Shown here one piece after another: positions 54,452 to 62,160 of a DNA stretch of 64,000 nucleotides. The position numbers and the translations under genes were made by a program. The number at the start of each line of letters is the position of its first letter. Position 1 is the first letter of the stretch. The stretch is from Dysgonomonas sp. HDW5A (GTDB taxonomy: Bacteria; Bacteroidota; Bacteroidia; Bacteroidales; Dysgonomonadaceae), in the NCBI RefSeq assembly GCF_011299555.1, contig NZ_CP049857.1:3906001-3970000 (forward strand). Direction: 5' to 3'. The notes beneath the pieces were generated by a model. The model saw only the letters and a program-made list of their open reading frames with translations, was not told the DNA's origin and ran no database searches.

Positions 54452-54476
54452 CAACTATAGGATAAATTACATTAAG

Positions 54477-54959
54477 ATGAAAATCAATAAAACAAACGCT
54501 GCCAGATTATTAGACAAAGCTAAAATTAATTACGAGCTAATCCCTTACGAAGTTGATGAATCAGACCTCAGCGCTATCCATGTAGCGAAACAACTAAACG
54601 AGCCTATCGAGCAACTATTTAAAACTTTAGTATTAAAAGGTGATAAATCCGGATATTTTGTCTGCATAATACCGGGTGCAGAAGAACTTGATTTAAAATT
54701 AGCTGCAAAAGCCTCAGGAAACAAAAGTTGCCAAATGATCTTAATGAAAGATTTATTAAATGTGACAGGATACATAAGAGGTGCCTGCTCTCCTATCGGC
54801 ATGAAGAAGAAATATCCAACATACATACATTCGACCTGTGAAGATTTCGATTTTATTTATATCAGTGCAGGACAAAGAGGCTTACAAATAAAAATAGCTC
54901 CGACTGACCTACTTAAGGTTATCGAAGCTACCGTATCTATACTTTTCGAAAAAGAGTAA
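54477..54959 (+). CDS. ybaK: YbaK/EbsC-type aminoacyl-tRNA deacylase
   Basis: 160 residues, the usual size for YbaK, which hydrolyses Cys-tRNA(Pro) made in error by prolyl-tRNA synthetase. Motifs: NAARLLDKAKINYELIPYEVDE at the start, FKTLVLKGDKSGYFVCIIPGAEELDLKLAAKA (with the catalytic-site Lys in KTLV), and GYIRGACSPIGMKKKYPTYI with the conserved GxxSP-type loop. It is cytoplasmic. It stops 2 nt before the end of the convergent antiporter gene with no obvious terminator between them. Confidence 0.92.
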   Translation: MKINKTNAARLLDKAKINYELIPYEVDESDLSAIHVAKQLNEPIEQLFKTLVLKGDKSGYFVCIIPGAEELDLKLAAKASGNKSCQMILMKDLLNVTGYIRGACSPIGMKKKYPTYIHSTCEDFDFIYISAGQRGLQIKIAPTDLLKVIEATVSILFEKE

Positions 54960-54961
54960 AG

Positions 54962-56224
54962 CTATGATATTTTAATTTTCTTAGCTAATTTGCCGATTGT
55001 CAATCCTTGAACGATAATAGAAAACACAACAACAAAATAAGTTGCTGCTATAAGCACTTGCTTAAACGGTCCTTCTGCTATAGAAAGAGCCAAAGCAATA
55101 GAAACCCCTCCTCGAAGACCTCCCCAAACAAGTATCTTTATTGTACCACTTGAAAACTTCTCTTTAAAAGGAATAATTAATGTTGGAATCTTTATAGAAA
55201 TATATCGTGCAAATAAAACTACAACAATACAGATACAACCTATTAACCAGTAATTATGAAGATTAGGTATTAACAATAATTCAAATCCTATAAAAAGAAA
55301 TAAAATTGCATTAAACACCTCATCCAACAATTCCCAAAAGTGACCAACATGACTACTTGTTTCAACTTCACTTTCTTTTCGCTTCCTTTTAGACTCTCCA
55401 ATAATAAGCCCCGCTGCTACCATAGCTAATGGACCAGATATATGCATAGCATGAACGATTAACGACCCTCCCATCACCACAGATAATGTGATCAAGACAG
55501 AAACCTTATAATCATTCGCAGTCTTCATTGCTCTTGCGGCAATATATCCTAAAAGAAGACCCACAATAAAACCTCCGGCCGCTTCCTTTATAAACAGCCA
55601 TGATATATTGGTGAAAGAAAGATCCACAGACTCTCCCTGTGCTAATTTCAATATCACGGCAAAAACAACAACGGCAACACCATCATTAAATAATGATTCT
55701 CCGGCGACCTTTGTTTCTACAGATTTCGAAACTTTTGCCTCTTTCAATATGCTCAATACTGCAATGGGATCAGTTGGCGAAATCAACGAACCAAATAACA
55801 AACAATATATAAATGGTATCTCTAAATGCAAATCGACCATAGGCAACAGTCTATTTAATAAAAAGTAGAGAGCAAAACCAATTACGAAAGTAGATATAAC
55901 AACACTTAATGTTGAGAAAATGATTACAGGTAAACGCTGTTCCCTCAGATCATTTATATTAATATGTATAGCTCCGGCAAACAATAGAAAATTAAGCATA
56001 CCATTCATTAATATCTCAGAGAAATTAAGGCTACCTATCAGTTTCGAAAAATCCTGCAATGGACCTGTTGTTATTAAATTCCCAATAAAAACAAGACAAA
56101 TTGACACAATCATGGCAATAACCATAATACCTATAGTTGCAGGTAGCTTTAAAAACCGAACATTAATATACGAAAAAATCGTAGCTATTACAATAAGAAT
56201 AGAAAAGGTATAATATAATTCCAT
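54962..56224 (-). CDS. Cation:proton antiporter (CPA1 / NhaP type)
   Basis: 420 residues with about 12-13 membrane helices. Transport motifs are present: GSLISPTDPIAVLSIL and the ND pair of GESLFNDGVAVVVF, plus the C-terminal GGLRGGVSIALALSI. These belong to the CPA1 Na+(K+)/H+ exchangers. There is no long cytoplasmic tail as in some NhaP proteins. It sits in the inner membrane and helps control pH and sodium. It has no close partner on the same strand; a terminator after rpoD separates the two. Confidence 0.92.
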   Translation of the reverse strand: MELYYTFSILIVIATIFSYINVRFLKLPATIGIMVIAMIVSICLVFIGNLITTGPLQDFSKLIGSLNFSEILMNGMLNFLLFAGAIHININDLREQRLPVIIFSTLSVVISTFVIGFALYFLLNRLLPMVDLHLEIPFIYCLLFGSLISPTDPIAVLSILKEAKVSKSVETKVAGESLFNDGVAVVVFAVILKLAQGESVDLSFTNISWLFIKEAAGGFIVGLLLGYIAARAMKTANDYKVSVLITLSVVMGGSLIVHAMHISGPLAMVAAGLIIGESKRKRKESEVETSSHVGHFWELLDEVFNAILFLFIGFELLLIPNLHNYWLIGCICIVVVLFARYISIKIPTLIIPFKEKFSSGTIKILVWGGLRGGVSIALALSIAEGPFKQVLIAATYFVVVFSIIVQGLTIGKLAKKIKIS

Positions 56225-56313
56225 TTATCTCACTTTAAAGAAGTAAAAAAAGAAGTTTGCCAGACAAATATAACAAAAAATGACTTTTCACAAGCAATGC
56301 CTAGTATTAAAAT

Positions 56314-56342
56314 AAAAAAGAGACTACTAAAATAGCAGCCTC
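56314..56342 (-). terminator. Terminator of rpoD (minus strand)
   Basis: Arms 56320-56329 and 56333-56342 with a 3-nt loop. On the plus strand there are two A-C type mismatches; on the minus strand both become G-U pairs, giving a 10-bp stem followed by six U. It lies 29 nt after the rpoD stop. Confidence 0.75.
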
Positions 56343-56370
56343 TTTATATATTTTGAGTCTTATGGTTTTC

Positions 56371-57231
56371 TTAACCTAAATAACCCTTAAGTAATTTACT
56401 TCTTGAATTCTGACGCAATCTTTTGATTGCCTTCTCTTTAATTTGCCTAACACGCTCACGCGTAAGCTGGAATTTATCCCCAATTTCCTCTAACGTCATC
56501 TCTTGACAGCCTATACCAAAAAACATTTTGATAATATCACTTTCCCTTTCGGTTAAAGTAGACAAGGCTCTTTCAATTTCCTGCTGAAGAGACTCGTTCA
56601 TCAATGAACGGTCTGCAATAGGAGCATCATCATTTACTAATACGTCAAGCAAACTATTATCTTCACCTTCCACAAATGGAGCATCCATAGAAATATGACG
56701 GCCTGAAACCTTCAAAGAATCTGAGATTTTATCAACAGGAATATCCAGTTGCTCTGCTAATTCTTCGGGTGAGGGCTTACGCTCATTCTCTTGCTCAAAC
56801 TTTGAGAAAGCTTTGCTAATTTTGTTTAGCGAACCTACCTGATTTAAAGGAAGACGTACTATACGCGATTGCTCTGCTAATGCTTGTAAGATAGATTGGC
56901 GAATCCACCAAACAGCATAACTGATAAATTTAAACCCTCTGGTTTCATCAAATTTCTCAGCAGCTTTAATCAAGCCTAAATTCCCTTCGTTAATAAGGTC
57001 AGGTAAACTTAATCCTTGATTTTGGTATTGCTTCGCTACAGAAACTACAAAACGAAGGTTAGCCCTTGTTAGCTTTTCTAACGCTGCTCTATCTCCTCGT
57101 TTTATGGCCTGAGCCAATTCTACCTCTTCTTCTACAGTGATAAGATCCTCACGACCAATCTCTTGAAGATACTTATCCAAAGATGCACTCTCTCGATTTG
57201 TTATCGATTTTGTAATCTTTAACTGTCTCAT
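56371..57231 (-). CDS. rpoD: Primary RNA polymerase sigma factor (RpoD/SigA)
   Basis: 286 residues, the short primary sigma factor of Bacteroidetes: region 1.1 and the non-conserved insert of E. coli RpoD are absent. Region 1.2 begins [14 protein letters not shown]; region 2 is [19 protein letters not shown] through [15 protein letters not shown]; region 3 follows; region 4 ends [18 protein letters not shown], the helix-turn-helix for the -33 element. It directs the polymerase to the TTTG/TAnnTTTG promoters seen throughout this window. A -7 element and HtrA lie upstream on the same strand. Confidence 0.97.
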   Translation of the reverse strand: MRQLKITKSITNRESASLDKYLQEIGREDLITVEEEVELAQAIKRGDRAALEKLTRANLRFVVSVAKQYQNQGLSLPDLINEGNLGLIKAAEKFDETRGFKFISYAVWWIRQSILQALAEQSRIVRLPLNQVGSLNKISKAFSKFEQENERKPSPEELAEQLDIPVDKISDSLKVSGRHISMDAPFVEGEDNSLLDVLVNDDAPIADRSLMNESLQQEIERALSTLTERESDIIKMFFGIGCQEMTLEEIGDKFQLTRERVRQIKEKAIKRLRQNSRSKLLKGYLG

Positions 57232-57268
57232 CTATTCGCTTTAAATATTAAATTTCCAAACAAGTGTG

Positions 57269-57276
57269 CAAAGGTA
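57269..57276 (-). promoter_or_regulatory. Candidate -7 element of rpoD
   Basis: On the minus strand this reads TACCTTTG (TAnnTTTG), 37 nt upstream of the ATG at 57231. TTTG on the minus strand at 57303-57306 is 26 nt away, a little far. Confidence 0.5.
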
Positions 57277-57355
57277 TGAATTAAATATCAATTTTAGATC
57301 ACCAAATTATAATAAAAATCACTTCCAGGCAATTATTCTTGTTCTTATATTATAA

Positions 57356-57396
57356 TAACGTTTAACTCTCCATTTTGATCGGAGAATTAAACGTTA
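57356..57396 (-). terminator. Long hairpin between htrA and rpoD
   Basis: 16-nt arms (57356-57371 and 57381-57396) with a 9-nt loop; the single mismatch on the plus strand is a G-U on the minus strand, so the RNA stem is continuous in the gene direction. It lies 29 nt after the htrA stop. There is no U run after it, so it could be a 3'-end stabiliser or processing site instead of an intrinsic terminator. Confidence 0.55.
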
Positions 57397-57425
57397 TAGT
57401 TTGTTAATAGCCTAATTCTTCGAAG

Positions 57426-58958
57426 TTATTCATTCAAATCAATTGCGTAATATTTGGTTCTGCCATTAGGATAAAATCCTGAAATAAACAATCCCTTATC
57501 TTGGCTTTTACTTACAGCATCTATAATTTGCTCTACTTCATCGGGTGAAGAAACTGATGCATTGTTAATTTTCATAATAATAAACCCTTTAGAGATTCCT
57601 TCTTTTTTAAATTTACCACCGTCATCAACTCCTGCAACCTCTACTCCATAGCTCACACCATATTGTTTCTTTTGTTCTTCTGTCAGTTTCTTAAAAGCAG
57701 CTCCTACAGCAGCTAAACCATCGGTTTTCTTCACAACAGAAGTACTGCCTGAACTATTTTTCAATACTACATTAACTGATTTTGTATCACCATTTCTATT
57801 AATCGTAAGCTCCACTTTATCGCCGGGACGATATCGATTTACAAGATCTTGAAGTTCACCAACACTACGAACCTTCGTTTTGTTTACCGCAACAATTACA
57901 TCTCCTTCAAGAACCCCAGCCTCTTTTGCCGGACTACGATCGGCAAAGCCTCCAACATATACACCTTCTTTCACCTTCAAGGCTTTTGCTTTTTCCGGGT
58001 TTATGTCATCAACTGCCGATACATCACTAATCATAACACCTAAAACAGCTCGTTGTACAGTTCCAAATTCCTTAATATCTGCTACAACCTTTCCTGCTAT
58101 CGAAATAGGTACTGCAAAACCATATCCCGCAAAGTTTCCTGTTTGAGAATATATAGCAGTGTTTATTCCTATCAATTGGCCATTTGTATTCACTAAGGCA
58201 CCTCCACTATTACCCGGATTAATAGCTGCATCCGTTTGGATAAAAGACTGAATAGTCATATCTCCCCCACCCGGTTTTCCGGCACCGATACCTCCACGCC
58301 CTTTAGCACTAACAATTCCGGCAGTGACGGTAGAAGTCAAATTAAATGGGTTACCTACAGCTAACACCCATTCTCCAACTTTCAAATCATCTGAATTACC
58401 AAATGGAACATACGGAAAGTCATTTCCTTCTAATTTCAATAAGGCAATATCTGTTGTGGGATCAGCGCCTATCAACTTAGCTGTATACTTTCGGTTATCA
58501 TTCATGGTAACCTCTATTTCAGTAGCCTTATCAATCACGTGGTTATTTGTAATCACATAACCATCTTTCGATATAATAACTCCTGAACCATAACCTACAC
58601 TTGGCTGTGGATTTGCATACTCCGAACCTCCGCGATCGCCGAAGCCAAAGAAATACTCAAAAGGATCAACCATTTGCCTCTGACGACGTCCGGCTGTTTC
58701 AACAGCCTTTACTGTTGATTTGATATGCACTACTGCATGAATAGAACTTTCGGCTGCTTTTGTGAAATCGGGATATCCGTCCGCTGTCAATGAAGCCAAG
58801 TGCACATTCTTTTGATCAAAATCCTGTGCATAATTAAAAATGTCAGCACTACCATAATTAGCACGGTTACTCAGATAGCTATACGTGCCATATGAAGCTC
58901 CGATACTTATTAATGCAGCTACAAGATAAGTAGAAGCACTTTTCCAAATTTTCTTCAT
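57426..58958 (-). CDS. htrA: Do-family serine protease HtrA/DegP, periplasmic
   Basis: 510 residues. A single N-terminal hydrophobic helix (about 10-28) acts as signal or anchor. The trypsin-like domain has the triad His140 (NNHVI), Asp170 (TDIALLK) and Ser251 (PGNSGGAL). Two PDZ domains follow (about 300-400, with GVYVGGFADRSPAKEAGVLEGD, and about 420-510). Two PDZ domains mark the DegP/DegQ type rather than DegS. It degrades or refolds damaged envelope proteins. The region near residues 85-120 is a Gly/Arg-rich loop in the place of the LA loop. Confidence 0.95.
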   Translation of the reverse strand: MKKIWKSASTYLVAALISIGASYGTYSYLSNRANYGSADIFNYAQDFDQKNVHLASLTADGYPDFTKAAESSIHAVVHIKSTVKAVETAGRRQRQMVDPFEYFFGFGDRGGSEYANPQPSVGYGSGVIISKDGYVITNNHVIDKATEIEVTMNDNRKYTAKLIGADPTTDIALLKLEGNDFPYVPFGNSDDLKVGEWVLAVGNPFNLTSTVTAGIVSAKGRGGIGAGKPGGGDMTIQSFIQTDAAINPGNSGGALVNTNGQLIGINTAIYSQTGNFAGYGFAVPISIAGKVVADIKEFGTVQRAVLGVMISDVSAVDDINPEKAKALKVKEGVYVGGFADRSPAKEAGVLEGDVIVAVNKTKVRSVGELQDLVNRYRPGDKVELTINRNGDTKSVNVVLKNSSGSTSVVKKTDGLAAVGAAFKKLTEEQKKQYGVSYGVEVAGVDDGGKFKKEGISKGFIIMKINNASVSSPDEVEQIIDAVSKSQDKGLFISGFYPNGRTKYYAIDLNE

Positions 58959-59155
58959 ATTCTTATTCGTTTTTATTTATATTAAATCATTTATACTCCT
59001 CGTCAAATTTATAAACAAAAACTATTCACTTGATCACTCCAAAGTTCATTTTTTAACACTTTTAACCAGTAAAAATTAAGCTTAACAGGGTTTAACAAGC
59101 TAACAGTCAATACTAACATTTATTCCCAACTCACACTGACAACTTGTCAGCAAAT

Positions 59156-59188
59156 AAAAAAAGACCGCCTCAGAAAGAAGCGATCCTT
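59156..59188 (-). terminator. Terminator of the C69 dipeptidase gene
   Basis: On the minus strand AAGGATCGCTTC pairs with GAGGCGGTCTT (two G-U pairs, one bulged G) around a 5-nt loop, followed by seven U. On the plus strand the same pairs are C-A mismatches. It lies 29 nt after the stop. Confidence 0.7.
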
Positions 59189-59216
59189 TATAAATCAAAA
59201 GTATCTTTAGATGTTG

Positions 59217-60854
59217 TTATTCTGCAACTTTAAACCGATCACCTGTTTCCCGAACTACTTCTTTGTAGAATTTTAGAGGATAGCCTACACGTTGTGGTGC
59301 CGATGGGTTTCCGTGTTCATTACGAATAAATTCTCCGTCTTTTTCCTTACGGACAATTCCATCCATGTATTTTATAGTCAAGAATTCTCCTAGTTTCTTC
59401 CAATTATCAAAAGCATATTGTGCCTGCTCGCCACTATATTGTGTTAAATAAGCAACAGCTTTTGCGGGAGACTCAGTATACAATTCCAAAGCTTTCTTCT
59501 CAACATCTGTTTGTTGCGACAAAAACTTTGATTCAAGCTGTTGTTGTACCTTCAATAAATCAGGATGCATATAATTATATTTGCCATAAACCATGTTCGA
59601 CACCCAATTATGTATCCAAAATGCCGAAGTCCAAGAGAATGTATATAAATCTCCATTCCCCACCCTATATACCTCAGGAATTTCAGTTATTGAAGCATAC
59701 ATCGGAACAAATACGGTCTGATCAGGATCATCTACCCCAAACCAAAGAACTCCCCCTATAGAATTAGGTAACCACGAACGCATTTGAGAAACAAAAACAA
59801 AACCTGCCTGCTGTGTGGCAATAGGGCGTTCGTTACAATATTTCACAGAGTCAACCTCCCACTCTAATGGTGCCCAACGGTAAGGAGACTCGAAAGGACC
59901 TGCTCCTATGTCAAAACGCCAATCTAAAGGAGTGCCTTCATAATGATTTCTCATCATCTCTTTCAGGTCAGTCAAACTTACTTTTCTATCAGGCTTAATA
60001 TATAGAGGCATAGGTTCATGAGTTTGTCCTAAAGCATAAGTCACAAAACCAGCCATATCTTTATTAAAAGTATTGAAAAAACTCCATACACGGGCTTCAC
60101 AATAGCGTTGTCCACCAAAATCCAATGGATTATATGCTTTAGCAAAGCTGAAATCTGCATCTTTTCCCGAGAAATATCCTTTTTCACGGGCAAAAGAAAT
60201 CACATCTTTAGAATAAAGACAATCTTTAGATCCCTTCAAAGGGAATTGTTGTATACGTGCCTGATTAGCATGAGCTGATATACAATCGTCAGGAATACGC
60301 ACAGCTACCCAAACAGCACCTTTATTACCTTTTCCTTTTCCGATCATTTCCATAACCCAAACCTCATTTGGATCGCCAATCGAAAAAGATTCCCCTCCAC
60401 TTGCATAGCCATATTCAGCAACCAAGTCGGTCATTACTTTAATAGCCTCACGAGCCGTTTTAGCCCGTTGTAAGGTTATATATATAAGACTTCCATAATC
60501 GACTATACCATCCGGATCAACAAGTTCTTCACGTCCCCCAAATGTAGATTCAGAAATCGTCAACTGATGTTCATTCATGTTCCCTACGACATTGTATGTC
60601 TCAGCAACCTGCCTTATCTCTCCTAAAAATTTCCCCGAATCCCAATCATATACTTTGAGCATTTCTCCCGCCGCATATTTTTGTGCCGGCCAATGGTACA
60701 ATTCTCCATACAGAGAATATGAATCAGCAGAGTAAGTAATCATAGTAGAACCATCAGTAGAGGCAGCTTTTCCAACCAGCAAACTCGTACAAGCAAATGC
60801 CGTCGAAAAACTAACAATTCCTGAGAAAAGTAACAATAAAGCCTTTTTCATCAT
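59217..60854 (-). CDS. C69-family dipeptidase, secreted
   Basis: 545 residues. A signal peptide (MMKKALLLLFSGIVSFSTAF, cut after Ala21) leads directly to Cys22 in ACTSLLVGKAASTDGST. In C69 enzymes this Cys is the N-terminal nucleophile, so signal removal would itself expose the active site. Further family motifs: GGESFSIGDPNEVWVMEMIG and ARIPDD-like VAVRIPDDCISAHANQARIQQF. They hydrolyse dipeptides and are common in peptide-using Bacteroidetes. The C-terminal region (FEKLGEFLTIKY-type) completes the usual length. Single-gene unit with its own terminator. Confidence 0.92.
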   Translation of the reverse strand: MMKKALLLLFSGIVSFSTAFACTSLLVGKAASTDGSTMITYSADSYSLYGELYHWPAQKYAAGEMLKVYDWDSGKFLGEIRQVAETYNVVGNMNEHQLTISESTFGGREELVDPDGIVDYGSLIYITLQRAKTAREAIKVMTDLVAEYGYASGGESFSIGDPNEVWVMEMIGKGKGNKGAVWVAVRIPDDCISAHANQARIQQFPLKGSKDCLYSKDVISFAREKGYFSGKDADFSFAKAYNPLDFGGQRYCEARVWSFFNTFNKDMAGFVTYALGQTHEPMPLYIKPDRKVSLTDLKEMMRNHYEGTPLDWRFDIGAGPFESPYRWAPLEWEVDSVKYCNERPIATQQAGFVFVSQMRSWLPNSIGGVLWFGVDDPDQTVFVPMYASITEIPEVYRVGNGDLYTFSWTSAFWIHNWVSNMVYGKYNYMHPDLLKVQQQLESKFLSQQTDVEKKALELYTESPAKAVAYLTQYSGEQAQYAFDNWKKLGEFLTIKYMDGIVRKEKDGEFIRNEHGNPSAPQRVGYPLKFYKEVVRETGDRFKVAE

Positions 60855-61059
60855 TTTTTTCTTTATAATATTTTATTAGATTTGTTTTGATTTTGTAAAT
60901 ATACATTATAAAAAAATAAATGCAAAGAAGAGCAGATGAGTCTTTTCAACGCAATTTAATATAGCGAAAATATTATTATTGTAAGGGAATATAAAACATG
61001 TTTTAGAATATATATTTTTACTTGGAACTTATATAATAAACGTGTTTCTTTGTATCGAT

Positions 61060-61139
61060 AACCTAAAACAATCTTTTTACCTTAAACACTAATACCTAAA
61101 TTAACTCATAAAAGGAGATTTTGTGAAAAATCTCCTTTT
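61060..61139 (+). ncRNA. Candidate small RNA ending in an orphan terminator
   Basis: Proposed from signals only: TTGG (61022-61025) and TTTCTTTG (61045-61052), 19 nt apart, resemble a -33/-7 pair with one mismatch in each; transcription from about 61060 to the terminator at 61110-61139 would give roughly 80 nt. No sequence match to a known RNA family was recognised. Confidence 0.3.
61110..61139 (+). terminator. Strong orphan intrinsic terminator
   Basis: Perfect 13-bp stem AAAAGGAGATTTT (61110-61122) / AAAATCTCCTTTT (61127-61139) with loop GTGA, followed by ATTATTTT. No coding gene on the plus strand runs into it; the genes to the left are all on the minus strand. It could also act as a barrier against read-through into the next gene. 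Confidence 0.8.
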
Positions 61140-61198
61140 ATTATTTTAAACACACTCATTTTACGCCATTTTTTTCTTTCATACTTCAAATTATTATT

Positions 61199-61206
61199 TA
61201 CATTTG
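61199..61206 (+). promoter_or_regulatory. Candidate -7 element of the secreted protein gene
   Basis: TACATTTG fits TAnnTTTG, 43 nt before the ATG at 61250. Confidence 0.5.
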
Positions 61207-61249
61207 CCAACAAATTTATTTTTATTTTAATCAATAAAAACTCCTATTT

Positions 61250-62056
61250 ATGAGAAGCTTATATTTATTAAGTGCTCTTATTCTTCTAGGGATTGTATAC
61301 CCTGATCAACAAGCAAAAGCAACCGGCATAGATGACAAAACATTAAAGAATACGTCTGTATATTCCGTATACGAGTTATCCTCAAAAACAACAGCCATAG
61401 TTATTAATTACGCCGAAACAGATTCGGCTACAGTTTTTGATAAGATTTTTGACCGGATAGAAGAACAAGATTCAATTAAAGCAAATTGGTTTTATTCTCA
61501 GTTTGATGAATCTATTCCTGTGAGAGGTGTAGAAATAGTAGATACTACCGGTGTCTATAGCCTTCTTTACAATAAAAAAGTAGAAAGTGAGATGATGTCT
61601 CAAATGAACAAAGAGTTCTATATATACGGAACCAAAGGTTTCGAAGTTCTAAAACCTGAAAAATTTGTTTTTGGACTTGATGAATGTAAGACAAATATAT
61701 TTGCTTTCACAATAGATAAATTTGACTCTAACAAAAACGGAACACCCATTCTTGCTTCTGACAAAAAAATAGAAGTTGTTTTTGGTCGAAATTATCAAGG
61801 GATAGAACGCAAAATAAATGACTATTATAACAGCATAGAGGCCGATTACAGAGATAATACACCAACTAAAGTATATGCTAATGTTGGAAATTTATATTTC
61901 GTATATACCGATGATTTTAAATGGCGCGACACATTTAGTTTCGATAATACAGAATGCTTTTTCCCTTCTCGTGCAATATTCAGATTAGAAAAAGATGGCA
62001 CGGTTAAACCTATATGGGAGGATGGCCTGGACTTATTTGGAATCCCCTGCGATTAA
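61250..62056 (+). CDS. Secreted protein of unknown function
   Basis: 268 residues with a signal peptide (MRSLYLLSALILLGIVYPDQ, cut near QAKA). The remainder is an alternating strand-helix protein with several Asp/Lys-rich loops; recognisable pieces are SKTTAIVINYAETDSATVFDKIF and VYANVGNLYFVYTDDFKWRD. I do not know the family. It has neither a lipobox nor a membrane helix, so a periplasmic or secreted place is likely. It has its own -7 element and a strong terminator, so it is a single-gene unit. Confidence 0.7.
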   Translation: MRSLYLLSALILLGIVYPDQQAKATGIDDKTLKNTSVYSVYELSSKTTAIVINYAETDSATVFDKIFDRIEEQDSIKANWFYSQFDESIPVRGVEIVDTTGVYSLLYNKKVESEMMSQMNKEFYIYGTKGFEVLKPEKFVFGLDECKTNIFAFTIDKFDSNKNGTPILASDKKIEVVFGRNYQGIERKINDYYNSIEADYRDNTPTKVYANVGNLYFVYTDDFKWRDTFSFDNTECFFPSRAIFRLEKDGTVKPIWEDGLDLFGIPCD

Positions 62057-62094
62057 GTTTGCAAACATTTAACAACACACACTCCAAGATACAG

Positions 62095-62131
62095 AAAGAG
62101 CCTATGAATACAAACATTCATAGGCTCTTTT
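62095..62131 (+). terminator. Bidirectional terminator between the secreted protein and TPR genes
   Basis: Perfect 15-bp stem AAAGAGCCTATGAAT (62095-62109) / ATTCATAGGCTCTTT (62116-62130) with loop ACAAAC, located between convergent genes. Confidence 0.9.
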
Positions 62132-62160
62132 ATTTAAAGAATAAAAAGGAAATTAAACTC

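Larger units (their letters stand above)
60855..61249. other. Intergenic region with an orphan terminator
   Basis: A 395-bp AT-rich gap between the minus-strand C69 gene and the plus-strand secreted protein gene. It contains a strong plus-strand hairpin (61110-61139) with no gene before it, a candidate promoter before the hairpin (61022-61052) and a -7 element for the next gene (61199-61206). No ORF of note was found on either strand. Confidence 0.5.
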
